From the NCBI GenBank assembly GCA_902797525.1, contig CADBSZ010000003.1, positions 1 to 10,911 on the forward strand: a stretch of 10,911 bases of DNA, written 5' to 3'. The notes under the pieces are model-generated. The model was not told the DNA's origin. It did no database searches and saw nothing but the letters and a program-made list of their open reading frames with translations. The DNA comes from an uncultured Ruminococcus sp. GTDB taxonomy: Bacteria > Bacillota > Clostridia > Oscillospirales > Acutalibacteraceae. Both the position numbers and the translations under genes were made by a program. Numbering within the stretch: position 1 is the stretch's first letter; each line of letters begins with the position of its first letter. This document shows, piece by piece, positions 5,725 to 10,911 of the stretch.

Positions 5725-7662
5725 GTGTTCATTGAAATTTTAAATATCACTCAAAAAAAGGACGCACAGCCGTCCGCTCTGCAGTTCGGCGAGCTGAAAA
5801 ACGCGCTTGAAAAGCAGGACGTCACGCTCAGGGGCGACGCAAAAAGTGTGCGCAACAGCGCCAAGGCAATTAACGCCGCGCTCGATTCCATCGCCGAATC
5901 GGACAGCAAGCCCGACGTTGTCGTCCTAACAGACGCGCTCGACTCCACAGACAGCGCCTCTTTTAAGCAGAACTTTGTTGAAACCGTGGCGGCTGCCGAG
6001 CGTGCCGAAAACGAGCCTGCGCCCAAGGACTATTGGAAAAAGCGCAATCAGGCGTTTAAGGAAGCGCGCGACAACAACGCGACCGACGAGGAGCTGAAGG
6101 CGCTGGAGGAAGAGTATGAGCTGAGCCGCAAAAAGGCGAAAATCTTTTCGCTGGGCGACTGCGGCAACGGCTATAAGGGCTATGCGTTCAGCTATCGCGG
6201 CTTGCGCGTGGCGGCTGTTCCCAAAACCGCGCTGACCGGCAGGGACGCAGCGGAGCTTGTCGCTTTTGCCGCAAAGGCAACGCAGGAAAAGTTTGAGGAA
6301 AACGCCGAAAAATATCCCGGCGGCTTCAGCGAGCAAAAATATGTTCCGGCAAAAACCGGCTTTGTCAACCGCTTCATTCCCATGCGCGGAGACGACAAAA
6401 AGGAAATCATCCGCAAAAGCGTCGTCATCGCGGCGGTGCTGGTGTTTGTCGGCGCACTGTGGCTGCTTTTTTACAACATGGTGTTTCTCAGCGTGCAAAA
6501 CGCGCAGCTGAACGGCGAAATTCAAAAGGTCGCCCACAGCGCCGCTAAGGAAAGCGGCGAAACCCCCGACAAGGGCGACGGCGAAACCATCAACTGGGAC
6601 GAGCTGCAAAAAATCAATAAAGAAATTGTCGGATGGATTGAGATAAAAGACACCAAAATCGACTATCCCGTGCTGTGGCACAAGGGCGACGACGCCAACG
6701 GTCAGTATTACCTCAACCACAACTACAAGGGCGACTACGACTCCTACGGCTGTATCTTCCTTGATTACCGCTGCAAAAACGGCACCAACAGCAAAAACAT
6801 CGTGCTCCACGGTCACCACATGAACGACGGCTCGATGTTCGGCAACCTGCTCAACTACGGCGGCACCGAGGGCGACCTTGACTTCTATGAGGAAAACCCC
6901 ACCATCCGTTTTGATACGCCGAGCGGCAACGGCACCTACAAAATCATTTCCGTTTATAAAACCAACACGCTCTCAAGTCACGGCGAGTTCTTCAACTACA
7001 TGGTCGGCGACTTCCAGAACGAAAAGGACTTTATGAACTACGTCTATAACGTCCGCGTGCGCTCGATGATTAACTGCCCCGTTGACGTCAACGAGGGCGA
7101 CGAGCTGATTACGCTGTCCACCTGCTCCTATGAATACACCAACTTCCGCACGGTTGTGGTGGCGCGCAAAACGCGCATCGGCGAGGACGCAACGGTTGAC
7201 ACCTCCAAGGCGAGCCTGAACAAAAACGCCGTTTGGCCGGAGGTTTACTACGCGACGCGCGGCGGCACCCGCCCAAAGGTAACGGATTTCTGCACCGCAT
7301 ATGAAAACAAGCAGATTGACTGGTACGACGGCACCTACACCTTTAAGGATCAAAAGGTGGTTCAGCCGACAACCGCTTCTACCGACCCGAGCAAAAAATC
7401 CACCGATCCAAACGCGACCGAGCCGGTTATTCTGTGCAGCGTCACGTTCATCAACTACGACGGCTCGTTCATCGAAAACCAAACCGTGGAATACGGCAAG
7501 GCGGCAAAGGCGCCTGCCGACCCGGTGAAGCCGAGCGACCAATATTACGACTACACCTTTAAGGGCTGGGGACTGGACTTCAAAGAGGTCAAAAGCGACA
7601 TGATTATCGCGCCGGTATTTGAGCCGAAGCTCAAGCCCGAGTACACCCAAGCAGCGCAGTAG
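5725..7662 (+). CDS. srtB: Multidomain class B sortase with cytosolic CinA/MoaB-like N-terminal domain and InlB-like repeat
   Basis: This protein has 645 residues; ordinary class B sortases have about 220-270. Residues 1-225 are cytosolic and contain DVVVLTDALDS (64-74), a charged helical insert (about 95-137) and GYAFSYRGLRVAAVP (152-166), resembling a degenerate CinA/MoaB-type fold. A transmembrane helix spans about 232-252. The extracellular sortase domain (about 290-485) has His364 in LHGHHMNDGSMFG, Cys467 in TLSTCSYEY and Arg475 in FRTVVVARK, so the catalytic triad is complete. A Thr/Ser/Pro linker (about 545-567) leads to an InlB B-repeat-like domain (about 571-633: TVEYGKAAKAP, then YTFKGWGLDF). 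The enzyme should cleave a sorting signal and attach a protein to the wall or to another protein; no substrate with a recognisable sorting signal is encoded here. GTG is chosen because AAGGAAGG lies six bases upstream. It follows thiI by 38 nt with no terminator. Confidence 0.9.
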   Translation: MFIEILNITQKKDAQPSALQFGELKNALEKQDVTLRGDAKSVRNSAKAINAALDSIAESDSKPDVVVLTDALDSTDSASFKQNFVETVAAAERAENEPAPKDYWKKRNQAFKEARDNNATDEELKALEEEYELSRKKAKIFSLGDCGNGYKGYAFSYRGLRVAAVPKTALTGRDAAELVAFAAKATQEKFEENAEKYPGGFSEQKYVPAKTGFVNRFIPMRGDDKKEIIRKSVVIAAVLVFVGALWLLFYNMVFLSVQNAQLNGEIQKVAHSAAKESGETPDKGDGETINWDELQKINKEIVGWIEIKDTKIDYPVLWHKGDDANGQYYLNHNYKGDYDSYGCIFLDYRCKNGTNSKNIVLHGHHMNDGSMFGNLLNYGGTEGDLDFYEENPTIRFDTPSGNGTYKIISVYKTNTLSSHGEFFNYMVGDFQNEKDFMNYVYNVRVRSMINCPVDVNEGDELITLSTCSYEYTNFRTVVVARKTRIGEDATVDTSKASLNKNAVWPEVYYATRGGTRPKVTDFCTAYENKQIDWYDGTYTFKDQKVVQPTTASTDPSKKSTDPNATEPVILCSVTFINYDGSFIENQTVEYGKAAKAPADPVKPSDQYYDYTFKGWGLDFKEVKSDMIIAPVFEPKLKPEYTQAAQ

Positions 7663-7671
7663 GAGGCAGCC

Positions 7672-8097
7672 ATGAATTGCAGTATTATTTATTATTCGGC
7701 GCGCAAAACCTCCTTTTGCGAAAAGGCGCTGAAAAAAAGCTTTCCCGAGCTGGGGCTGAATTTGTGCGAGGCGGTGTTCGCCACCAAAAAGGAGGCGCTC
7801 GGCGACGCGCTGATCAAGGCGTTTGAAAAAACCGACGCTGTGTTTACGGTGGGAGGACTGGAGTTCGGCGACAACCGCAACGTGCGCGACATTCTTTCAC
7901 AGGCGGCGGCAGGCAGCAATCCCGCGCTTTGCCGCAGGCTGAAAAACGAAGGCGGCGACGACGGTTATCTGATTCGCGCAGGCAAACAGCTTTTGGTCAT
8001 GCTCCCCGACGAGCCGGAGCAGATTGAGCAAATCATGCGCGGCGCGCTTGCCGGCTATATCAAGACAGCAGAAACAAACCATATAGATGTGAGGTAA
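7672..8097 (+). CDS. Small CinA/MoaB-like (MoCF-fold) protein, unrecognised function
   Basis: This 141-residue protein fits no named enzyme. Its layout recalls the MoCF fold of CinA, MoaB and MogA: helices, then a strand and turn DAVFTVGGLEFGDNRN (55-70) where CinA has TGGLGPTxDD, and a later GGDDGYLIRAGKQLLVMLPDEP (94-115), comparable with CinA's strand before LPGVP. The acidic cluster for molybdopterin is not preserved, so the active site appears degenerate. The sortase N-terminal domain upstream shows the same order of segments. AGGAGG at 7661-7666, partly overlapping the sortase stop codon, gives a five-base spacing. The stop codon overlaps the first ATG of the aminotransferase frame. Reading frame and coupling are clear; fold assignment is by eye, and no function is proposed beyond a likely partnership with its neighbours. 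Confidence 0.75.
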   Translation: MNCSIIYYSARKTSFCEKALKKSFPELGLNLCEAVFATKKEALGDALIKAFEKTDAVFTVGGLEFGDNRNVRDILSQAAAGSNPALCRRLKNEGGDDGYLIRAGKQLLVMLPDEPEQIEQIMRGALAGYIKTAETNHIDVR

Positions 8098-8102
8098 TGA
8101 AA

Positions 8103-9359
8103 ATGAGTACAGGTACATTTGAAAAATACGAATCCGAGGTTCGCTCCTATTGCAGACATTTTCCCAAGGTGTTCACCAACGCGCTGGGCGCGACGCTGAC
8201 CGACGAGGACGGCAACGATTACATCGACTTTTTCTGCGGCGCAGGCGCAGTCAACTACGGTCACAACAACCCCTACATCAAGCAGAAGGTTGTCGATTAT
8301 CTTTCCACAGACGGAATCATCCACGCGCTGGATATGTATACCGTTCCCAAGCGCAACTTCATTGAGGCGCTCGAAAAGAAAATCATCGAGCCGCGCGGCC
8401 TGAAATATAAGATTCAGTTTTGCGGCCCCACCGGCACCAATGCCATTGAAGCGGCGCTCAAGCTTGCCAGAAAGAAAACCGGCAGAAGAAACGTGTTTGC
8501 CTTTATGGGCTGCTTCCACGGCATGACGCTCGGCGCGCTGTCGCTCACCTCTGAAATGTACGCGCGCAACGGCTGCGGCGCAAGTCTTAACGACGTTACC
8601 CACATTCCGGCTCCCTATATGTTCGAGGGACTTGATGTGATTGAATACATGCAAACCCTGATTGACGACGACCACTCCGCCGTGGAAAAGCCCGCGGCGG
8701 TTGTGATGGAAACCCTGCAGGCAGAGGGCGGCATTCGTCCGTTCAGCAACGAATTTTTGCGCGACGTGCGCGCGTTCTGCGATAAAAACGACATTCTGCT
8801 GATTATCGACGACGTTCAGGTCGGCTGCTGCCGCACCGGCACCTTCTTCTCCTTTGAACGCGCCGGAATCGTTCCCGATATGGTGGTGATGTCCAAGTCC
8901 ATCGGCGGCATGGGCATGCCCCTCGCCATTGTGCTTCTCAAGGAAGAGCTCGACTGCTGGAAGCCCGGCGAGCACAACGGCACCTTCCGCGGCAACCAGC
9001 TCAGCTTTGTGGCAGGCGCGGCGTCGTTTGACTATCTGCTCGAGAACAATGTGGAAGCCGAAACAAAGCGCAAGGGCGAAATTGTCAAAAGCTTCCTCGA
9101 AAAAGAGGTGCTGCCGCTCGACGAGCGCTTGGAGCTGCGCGGCATGGGCTTGATTTGGGGCCTTGATTTCGGAAAAATCGATCCGAATCTGTCCGAGGTT
9201 GTTATCGAAAAGTGCTTTGACGAAAAGGTCATCTGCGAATGTGCCGGCAGAAACGGCGCGGTGTTCAAAATCATGCCGCCGCTCGTTATCGGGGACGACC
9301 TGCTGATGAAGGGCTTGGAGATTGTCGCCAAGGCAGTCAAAGAAGCGCTCGGCAAGTAA
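8103..9359 (+). CDS. ectB: Diaminobutyrate--2-oxoglutarate aminotransferase (EctB type)
   Basis: This 418-residue class III PLP aminotransferase closely follows the EctB pattern from its first residues (FEKYESEVRSYCRHFP) through GAGAVNYGHNNP, GPTGTNAIEAALKLAR, CFHGMTLGALSLT, IIDDVQVGCCRTGTFFSFERAGI and KPGEHNGTFRGNQLSFV. The Schiff-base lysine is Lys265 in VMSKSIGGMGMP, and Asp236 of the DDVQ motif should bind the pyridine nitrogen. EctB transfers an amino group from glutamate to aspartate semialdehyde, giving L-2,4-diaminobutyrate, the first step of ectoine synthesis. Neither ectA nor ectC is in the window, so the product may serve another purpose. Two starts are possible: an ATG at 8097 overlapping the previous stop, and 8103, preferred because GTGAGG ends eight bases before it. 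It ends the operon before a strong terminator. Confidence 0.9.
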   Translation: MSTGTFEKYESEVRSYCRHFPKVFTNALGATLTDEDGNDYIDFFCGAGAVNYGHNNPYIKQKVVDYLSTDGIIHALDMYTVPKRNFIEALEKKIIEPRGLKYKIQFCGPTGTNAIEAALKLARKKTGRRNVFAFMGCFHGMTLGALSLTSEMYARNGCGASLNDVTHIPAPYMFEGLDVIEYMQTLIDDDHSAVEKPAAVVMETLQAEGGIRPFSNEFLRDVRAFCDKNDILLIIDDVQVGCCRTGTFFSFERAGIVPDMVVMSKSIGGMGMPLAIVLLKEELDCWKPGEHNGTFRGNQLSFVAGAASFDYLLENNVEAETKRKGEIVKSFLEKEVLPLDERLELRGMGLIWGLDFGKIDPNLSEVVIEKCFDEKVICECAGRNGAVFKIMPPLVIGDDLLMKGLEIVAKAVKEALGK

Positions 9360-9376
9360 TTGTTGACATAAAAATA

Positions 9377-9409
9377 ACCCACCCGATTTTTCAGTCGGGT
9401 GGGTGTTTT
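9377..9409 (+). terminator. Rho-independent terminator of the five-gene operon
   Basis: A perfect 10-bp stem (ACCCACCCGA at 9377-9386 and TCGGGTGGGT at 9395-9404) encloses an eight-base loop and is followed by GTTTT. It lies 17 bp after the aminotransferase stop codon and marks the 3' end of the rightward run. The T tract is short, but the stem is very stable. Confidence 0.85.
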
Positions 9410-9425
9410 GTTGAGTGAGAAAGAA

Positions 9426-9588
9426 TTATACTATTCTCTAATAAAATCCTTTCATATCTGCCGTGTAAAATTCCGCATAACTGCGTTGTCGTCCTCGAAA
9501 TCCGACAGGATTCCTGCGTCCTCCGCCTTGTTCTGCGGAATATTCCATCGACATCTATTTTTAAGTCTTTTATCAGAGAATAGTATTA
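9426..9588. mobile_element. MITE-like 163-bp element with 21-bp terminal inverted repeats
   Basis: The ends 9426-9446 and 9568-9588 are inverted copies matching at 19 of 21 positions (core ACTATTCTCT and its complement). The interior contains further pairing: ATTCCGCA (9470-9477) with TGCGGAAT (9534-9541), and the palindrome CAGGATTCCTG (9506-9516), so the strand could fold extensively. TTA lies at both outer ends and may be a duplicated target; being inside the repeat, this is uncertain. No transposase is encoded, so it would need one elsewhere. It lies between the operon terminator and the lipoprotein stop codon. A third terminal repeat occurs at 3242-3262. An alternative is a structured RNA or shared regulatory element. 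Confidence 0.6.
9438..9554 (-). CDS. 38-codon reading frame inside the repeat element
   Basis: Read on the minus strand, an ATG at 9554 opens a frame of 38 codons that fills most of the element and stops within the left terminal repeat. The peptide begins MSMEYSAEQGGGRRNPVGF and ends YTADMKGFY, being rich in Gly and Arg. A second minus-strand frame across the same DNA is also open and reads AEDAGILSDFEDDNAVMRNF. No ribosome site precedes the ATG, so expression is doubtful. It is listed because the open frame nearly matches the element's length. Confidence 0.25.
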   Translation of the reverse strand: MSMEYSAEQGGGRRNPVGFRGRQRSYAEFYTADMKGFY

Positions 9589-10074
9589 AATCTCCAAATC
9601 CCGGATAAAGGTTTTACCGCCGAAGGCAAAGGTGCCGCCGTCGATATACCAGGTGTTGGCGTTGAGGTTGGCGGCATTGTCAACCCAAATGTAGGTTTTT
9701 GAATCCGCGCCGTCGTCATAATTGAACGCCAGCATGCCGTTGCCCTCATCAAGCTCCGCCTTGCCGGCGCGCTGATCGCTTCCCTTAAAATGCGTAAAGG
9801 TCAGGTCGCGGTCAAAACGGATTTTGTCGGTGAAGTCAATCTGATTCACCCATGTGCCGGAAAGCGATTCTCCGAGCTGCGCGGCGCTCATGCCAAAGGA
9901 AGCTTCGTTGCCGGGCGGCAGGGTTTCGTTTGAAAGCGTCGGCTCCGCTTCGGTGGTTTGCGCGGCGGCAGCGGTTTCTGCTGCGGCGCTTTCGGTTTTG
10001 ATGTCGTTGCTGCATGCGCAGAGCGCCGTAACGCCGAGTGCCGCGGCAAGCAGAATGAACAATAACTTTTTCAT
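9586..10074 (-). CDS. Small secreted lipoprotein, unrecognised family
   Basis: This 162-residue protein starts with a lipoprotein signal peptide: MKK, a hydrophobic core (4-18) and the lipobox LCAC, with Cys21 as the lipidated residue. An Ala/Thr/Glu-rich linker (about 26-60) leads to a compact beta-rich domain (about 72-162) starting LSGTWVNQIDF and containing alternating strands such as GMLAFNYDD and KTYIWVD. The GTW start recalls lipocalin-like beta-barrels, but this is only a visual likeness. The start at 10074 is chosen over an upstream ATG (10095) because AGGAGA lies six bases before it and the signal peptide begins with MKK. It follows cobO by 10 nt and is surely in the same transcript, so a role in corrinoid uptake is possible but unproven. 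Its stop codon is the outer TTA of the adjacent repeat element. Confidence 0.85.
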   Translation of the reverse strand: MKKLLFILLAAALGVTALCACSNDIKTESAAAETAAAAQTTEAEPTLSNETLPPGNEASFGMSAAQLGESLSGTWVNQIDFTDKIRFDRDLTFTHFKGSDQRAGKAELDEGNGMLAFNYDDGADSKTYIWVDNAANLNANTWYIDGGTFAFGGKTFIRDLEI

Positions 10075-10084
10075 TTTGTTTCTC

Positions 10085-10600
10085 CTAAAATTCAATTCCG
10101 ATTCTGCCCGTCAGACCTTTGTCAAACGGGTGCTTTATCTTTTTCATTTCGGTCACATAGTCCGCCTCGTCCAAAAAGCGCTGCGAGGGGTTGTGGCCGG
10201 TCATCACAATTTCAATGCTGTGGGGCGCGTTGGTAATAAATTCAAGCACCGTTGCGTCACTCAGCATGCCCTCGTTTATCGCGTCAAAAATTTCGTCGAG
10301 GACAATCATATCATACCGCTCTGAAAGCGCGGTGGCGGCGCTGCGCTCAAAAATGCCGCGGAACAGCACAGCCGCTTGCTGCTTTTCGGCCTCTGTCATT
10401 TCATTTGTGAATTTCAGCTCCGCCGGACAAGAGGTGAGGGTGACGTTTTCCGACTCCTTGAGCACGGTGCGTTCGCCCGAAATCCCGGTTTTCAAAAACT
10501 GCACGAACAGCACCTTCATGTTGCTGCCTGCCGCGCGCACGGCAAGACCGGCCGCCGCGGTGGTTTTTCCTTTTCCGTCACCGAAATAGATGTGAATCAT
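10085..10600 (-). CDS. cobO: Cob(I)yrinic acid a,c-diamide / corrinoid adenosyltransferase (CobO/BtuR/CobA type)
   Basis: This 171-residue enzyme transfers the 5'-deoxyadenosyl group of ATP to Co(I) corrinoids in adenosylcobalamin synthesis or salvage. The modified P-loop FGDGKGKTTAAAGLAVRAAG (6-25), LFVQFLKTG (31-39), DMIVLDEIFDAINEG (97-111), the MTGHNP segment (133-138) and the C-terminal VTEMKKIKHPFDKG are typical of this family. It is slightly shorter than E. coli BtuR, mainly at the N-terminus. The start at 10600 has AGGAGG five bases upstream; a longer frame to 10711 runs through the promoter and is rejected. No other cobalamin genes are in the window, so salvage is as likely as synthesis. 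The leader shows no obvious cobalamin riboswitch. A lipoprotein gene follows in the same operon. Confidence 0.92.
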   Translation of the reverse strand: MIHIYFGDGKGKTTAAAGLAVRAAGSNMKVLFVQFLKTGISGERTVLKESENVTLTSCPAELKFTNEMTEAEKQQAAVLFRGIFERSAATALSERYDMIVLDEIFDAINEGMLSDATVLEFITNAPHSIEIVMTGHNPSQRFLDEADYVTEMKKIKHPFDKGLTGRIGIEF

Positions 10601-10617
10601 ATTGACCTCCTGCCAAG

Positions 10618-10648
10618 TGACATATATAATAGTATATGAATCGTCACA
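10618..10648 (-). promoter_or_regulatory. Hairpin in the cobO leader
   Basis: On the minus strand GTGAC and GTCAC pair, followed inward by ATATA with TATAT, leaving a bulge on one side and a six-base loop. The 3' arm ends about ten bases before the AGGAGG of cobO. It is AT-rich and of modest stability; it could tune translation or be incidental. The leader of about 58 nt is too short for a canonical cobalamin riboswitch. Confidence 0.3.
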
Positions 10649-10664
10649 AGCTTGTGCTGCGTTT

Positions 10665-10693
10665 ATTATACCGCATGTGGCATTATTTGGCAA
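10665..10693 (-). promoter_or_regulatory. Sigma-A promoter of the cobO-lipoprotein operon
   Basis: On the minus strand a -35 TTGCCA (10693-10688) is separated by exactly 17 bases from a perfect -10 TATAAT (10670-10665). A transcript start near 10658 gives a leader of about 58 nt. The palindrome GCAACAAGTTGC (10696-10707) lies two bases upstream of the -35. Confidence 0.75.
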
Positions 10694-10695
10694 TA

Positions 10696-10707
10696 GCAAC
10701 AAGTTGC
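10696..10707. promoter_or_regulatory. Candidate operator next to the cobO -35 box
   Basis: GCAACAAGTTGC is an inverted repeat with five-base arms and a two-base centre, placed just upstream of the cobO -35 as an activator or repressor site might be. Another inverted repeat, TTCGC with GCGAA (10727-10731 and 10745-10749), lies further upstream. Neither matches a site I can name. Confidence 0.3.
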
Positions 10708-10775
10708 ACAAAAAGTGAGCAAAATGTTCGCAAAAGTTCTACACGCGAAAATTCGAGGAAAAATCCGTGAAATCC

Positions 10776-10804
10776 TTGCTTTTTAGCCCCATACAATGTA
10801 TAAT
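10776..10804 (+). promoter_or_regulatory. Rightward sigma-A promoter at the window edge
   Basis: A -35 TTGCTT (10776-10781), a 17-base spacer and a perfect -10 TATAAT (10799-10804) point out of the window, divergent from the cobO promoter. It predicts a transcript starting near 10811. Confidence 0.6.
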
Positions 10805-10911
10805 ATGCTATGCGTGACTGCACAGATATGCGATGAAGCGGGAGGTTGCGGCAATTTGCCGGTTTTTCCGTGGAGTATGTCCGATTTTAAACCGGGCGAT
10901 TACAATGAAAC
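10805..10911 (+). other. Start of an unresolved gene, leader or RNA, cut by the window end
   Basis: Downstream of the rightward promoter two overlapping frames stay open to the edge. One, from ATG 10805 or GTG 10814, reads CDEAGGCGNLPVFPW and continues; it is protein-like, but these starts are at or before the predicted transcript start. The other, from ATG 10833, reads MKREVAAICRFFRG and lacks a ribosome site. GGGAGG occurs at 10840-10845 with no start codon at proper spacing. The stretch may instead be a leader or small RNA (GGCAA and TTGCC around 10850-10860 can pair). Confidence 0.25.

Noticed and set aside
9399..9608. Rightward 69-codon reading frame across the repeat element
   Set aside because: It starts inside the operon terminator, lacks a ribosome site and overlaps the lipoprotein's end. 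It is explained by the repeat.
10600..10660. Cobalamin riboswitch in the cobO leader
   Set aside because: The predicted leader is too short, and no B12-box-like conserved segment was seen.
10601..10711. Longer N-terminus for cobO starting at 10711
   Set aside because: It would run through the TTGCCA/TATAAT promoter, and the family's P-loop normally lies close to the N-terminus, as given by the ATG at 10600 with its AGGAGG.

Overview
The window looks like a chromosomal stretch from a spore-forming Firmicute of class Clostridia, probably an uncultured Oscillospiraceae/Ruminococcaceae-type gut anaerobe. The reasons are a spoVAC gene (found only in endospore formers), a class B sortase, a Bacillus/Clostridium-type ThiI without a rhodanese tail, strong AGGAGG ribosome sites, GC-rich coding DNA and AT-rich intergenic DNA. 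The lineage is inferred from gene content only. No rRNA, tRNA, CRISPR array or transposase gene was seen.

Layout. (1) 1-88: possibly the last codons of a rightward gene. (2) 144-1079, minus: a membrane-anchored PASTA + YARHG protein. It is divergent from (3) a rightward pair at 1264-2692: a short flavodoxin-like protein and a COG0523/CobW-type GTPase with an altered cysteine motif. Near-consensus sigma-A promoters face away from each other at 1137-1165 and 1205-1233. A perfect 13-bp hairpin with A/T tracts on both sides (2704-2733) terminates this pair and the convergent spoVAC gene (2738-3190, minus), which has no spoVAD or spoVAE beside it.

(4) 3353-9359, plus: five genes in one tight run: cysteine desulfurase, thiI, a multidomain class B sortase, a small CinA/MoaB-like protein, and an EctB-type diaminobutyrate aminotransferase. 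Gaps are 38 nt or less and a rho-independent terminator lies at 9377-9409. The first two form a coherent sulfur-relay pair for tRNA 4-thiouridine. The last three are an unusual set: the sortase carries a cytosolic N-terminal domain that resembles the small protein encoded right after it, and the aminotransferase lacks ectA/ectC.

(5) 9426-9588: a 163-bp element with 21-bp terminal inverted repeats and an internal 38-codon reading frame, apparently a non-autonomous mobile repeat (MITE-like). A third copy of the terminal repeat lies alone at 3242-3262, upstream of spoVAC. The right terminus supplies the stop codon of the next gene.

(6) 9586-10600, minus: cobO (corrinoid adenosyltransferase) followed by a small lipoprotein, 10 nt apart, from a good sigma-A promoter at 10665-10693. 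The last ~310 nt also hold a palindrome near that promoter, a rightward promoter at 10776-10804, and an unresolved partial gene or RNA running off the edge.

The strongest candidates for something undescribed are the sortase/CinA-like/EctB cluster and the small repeat element.
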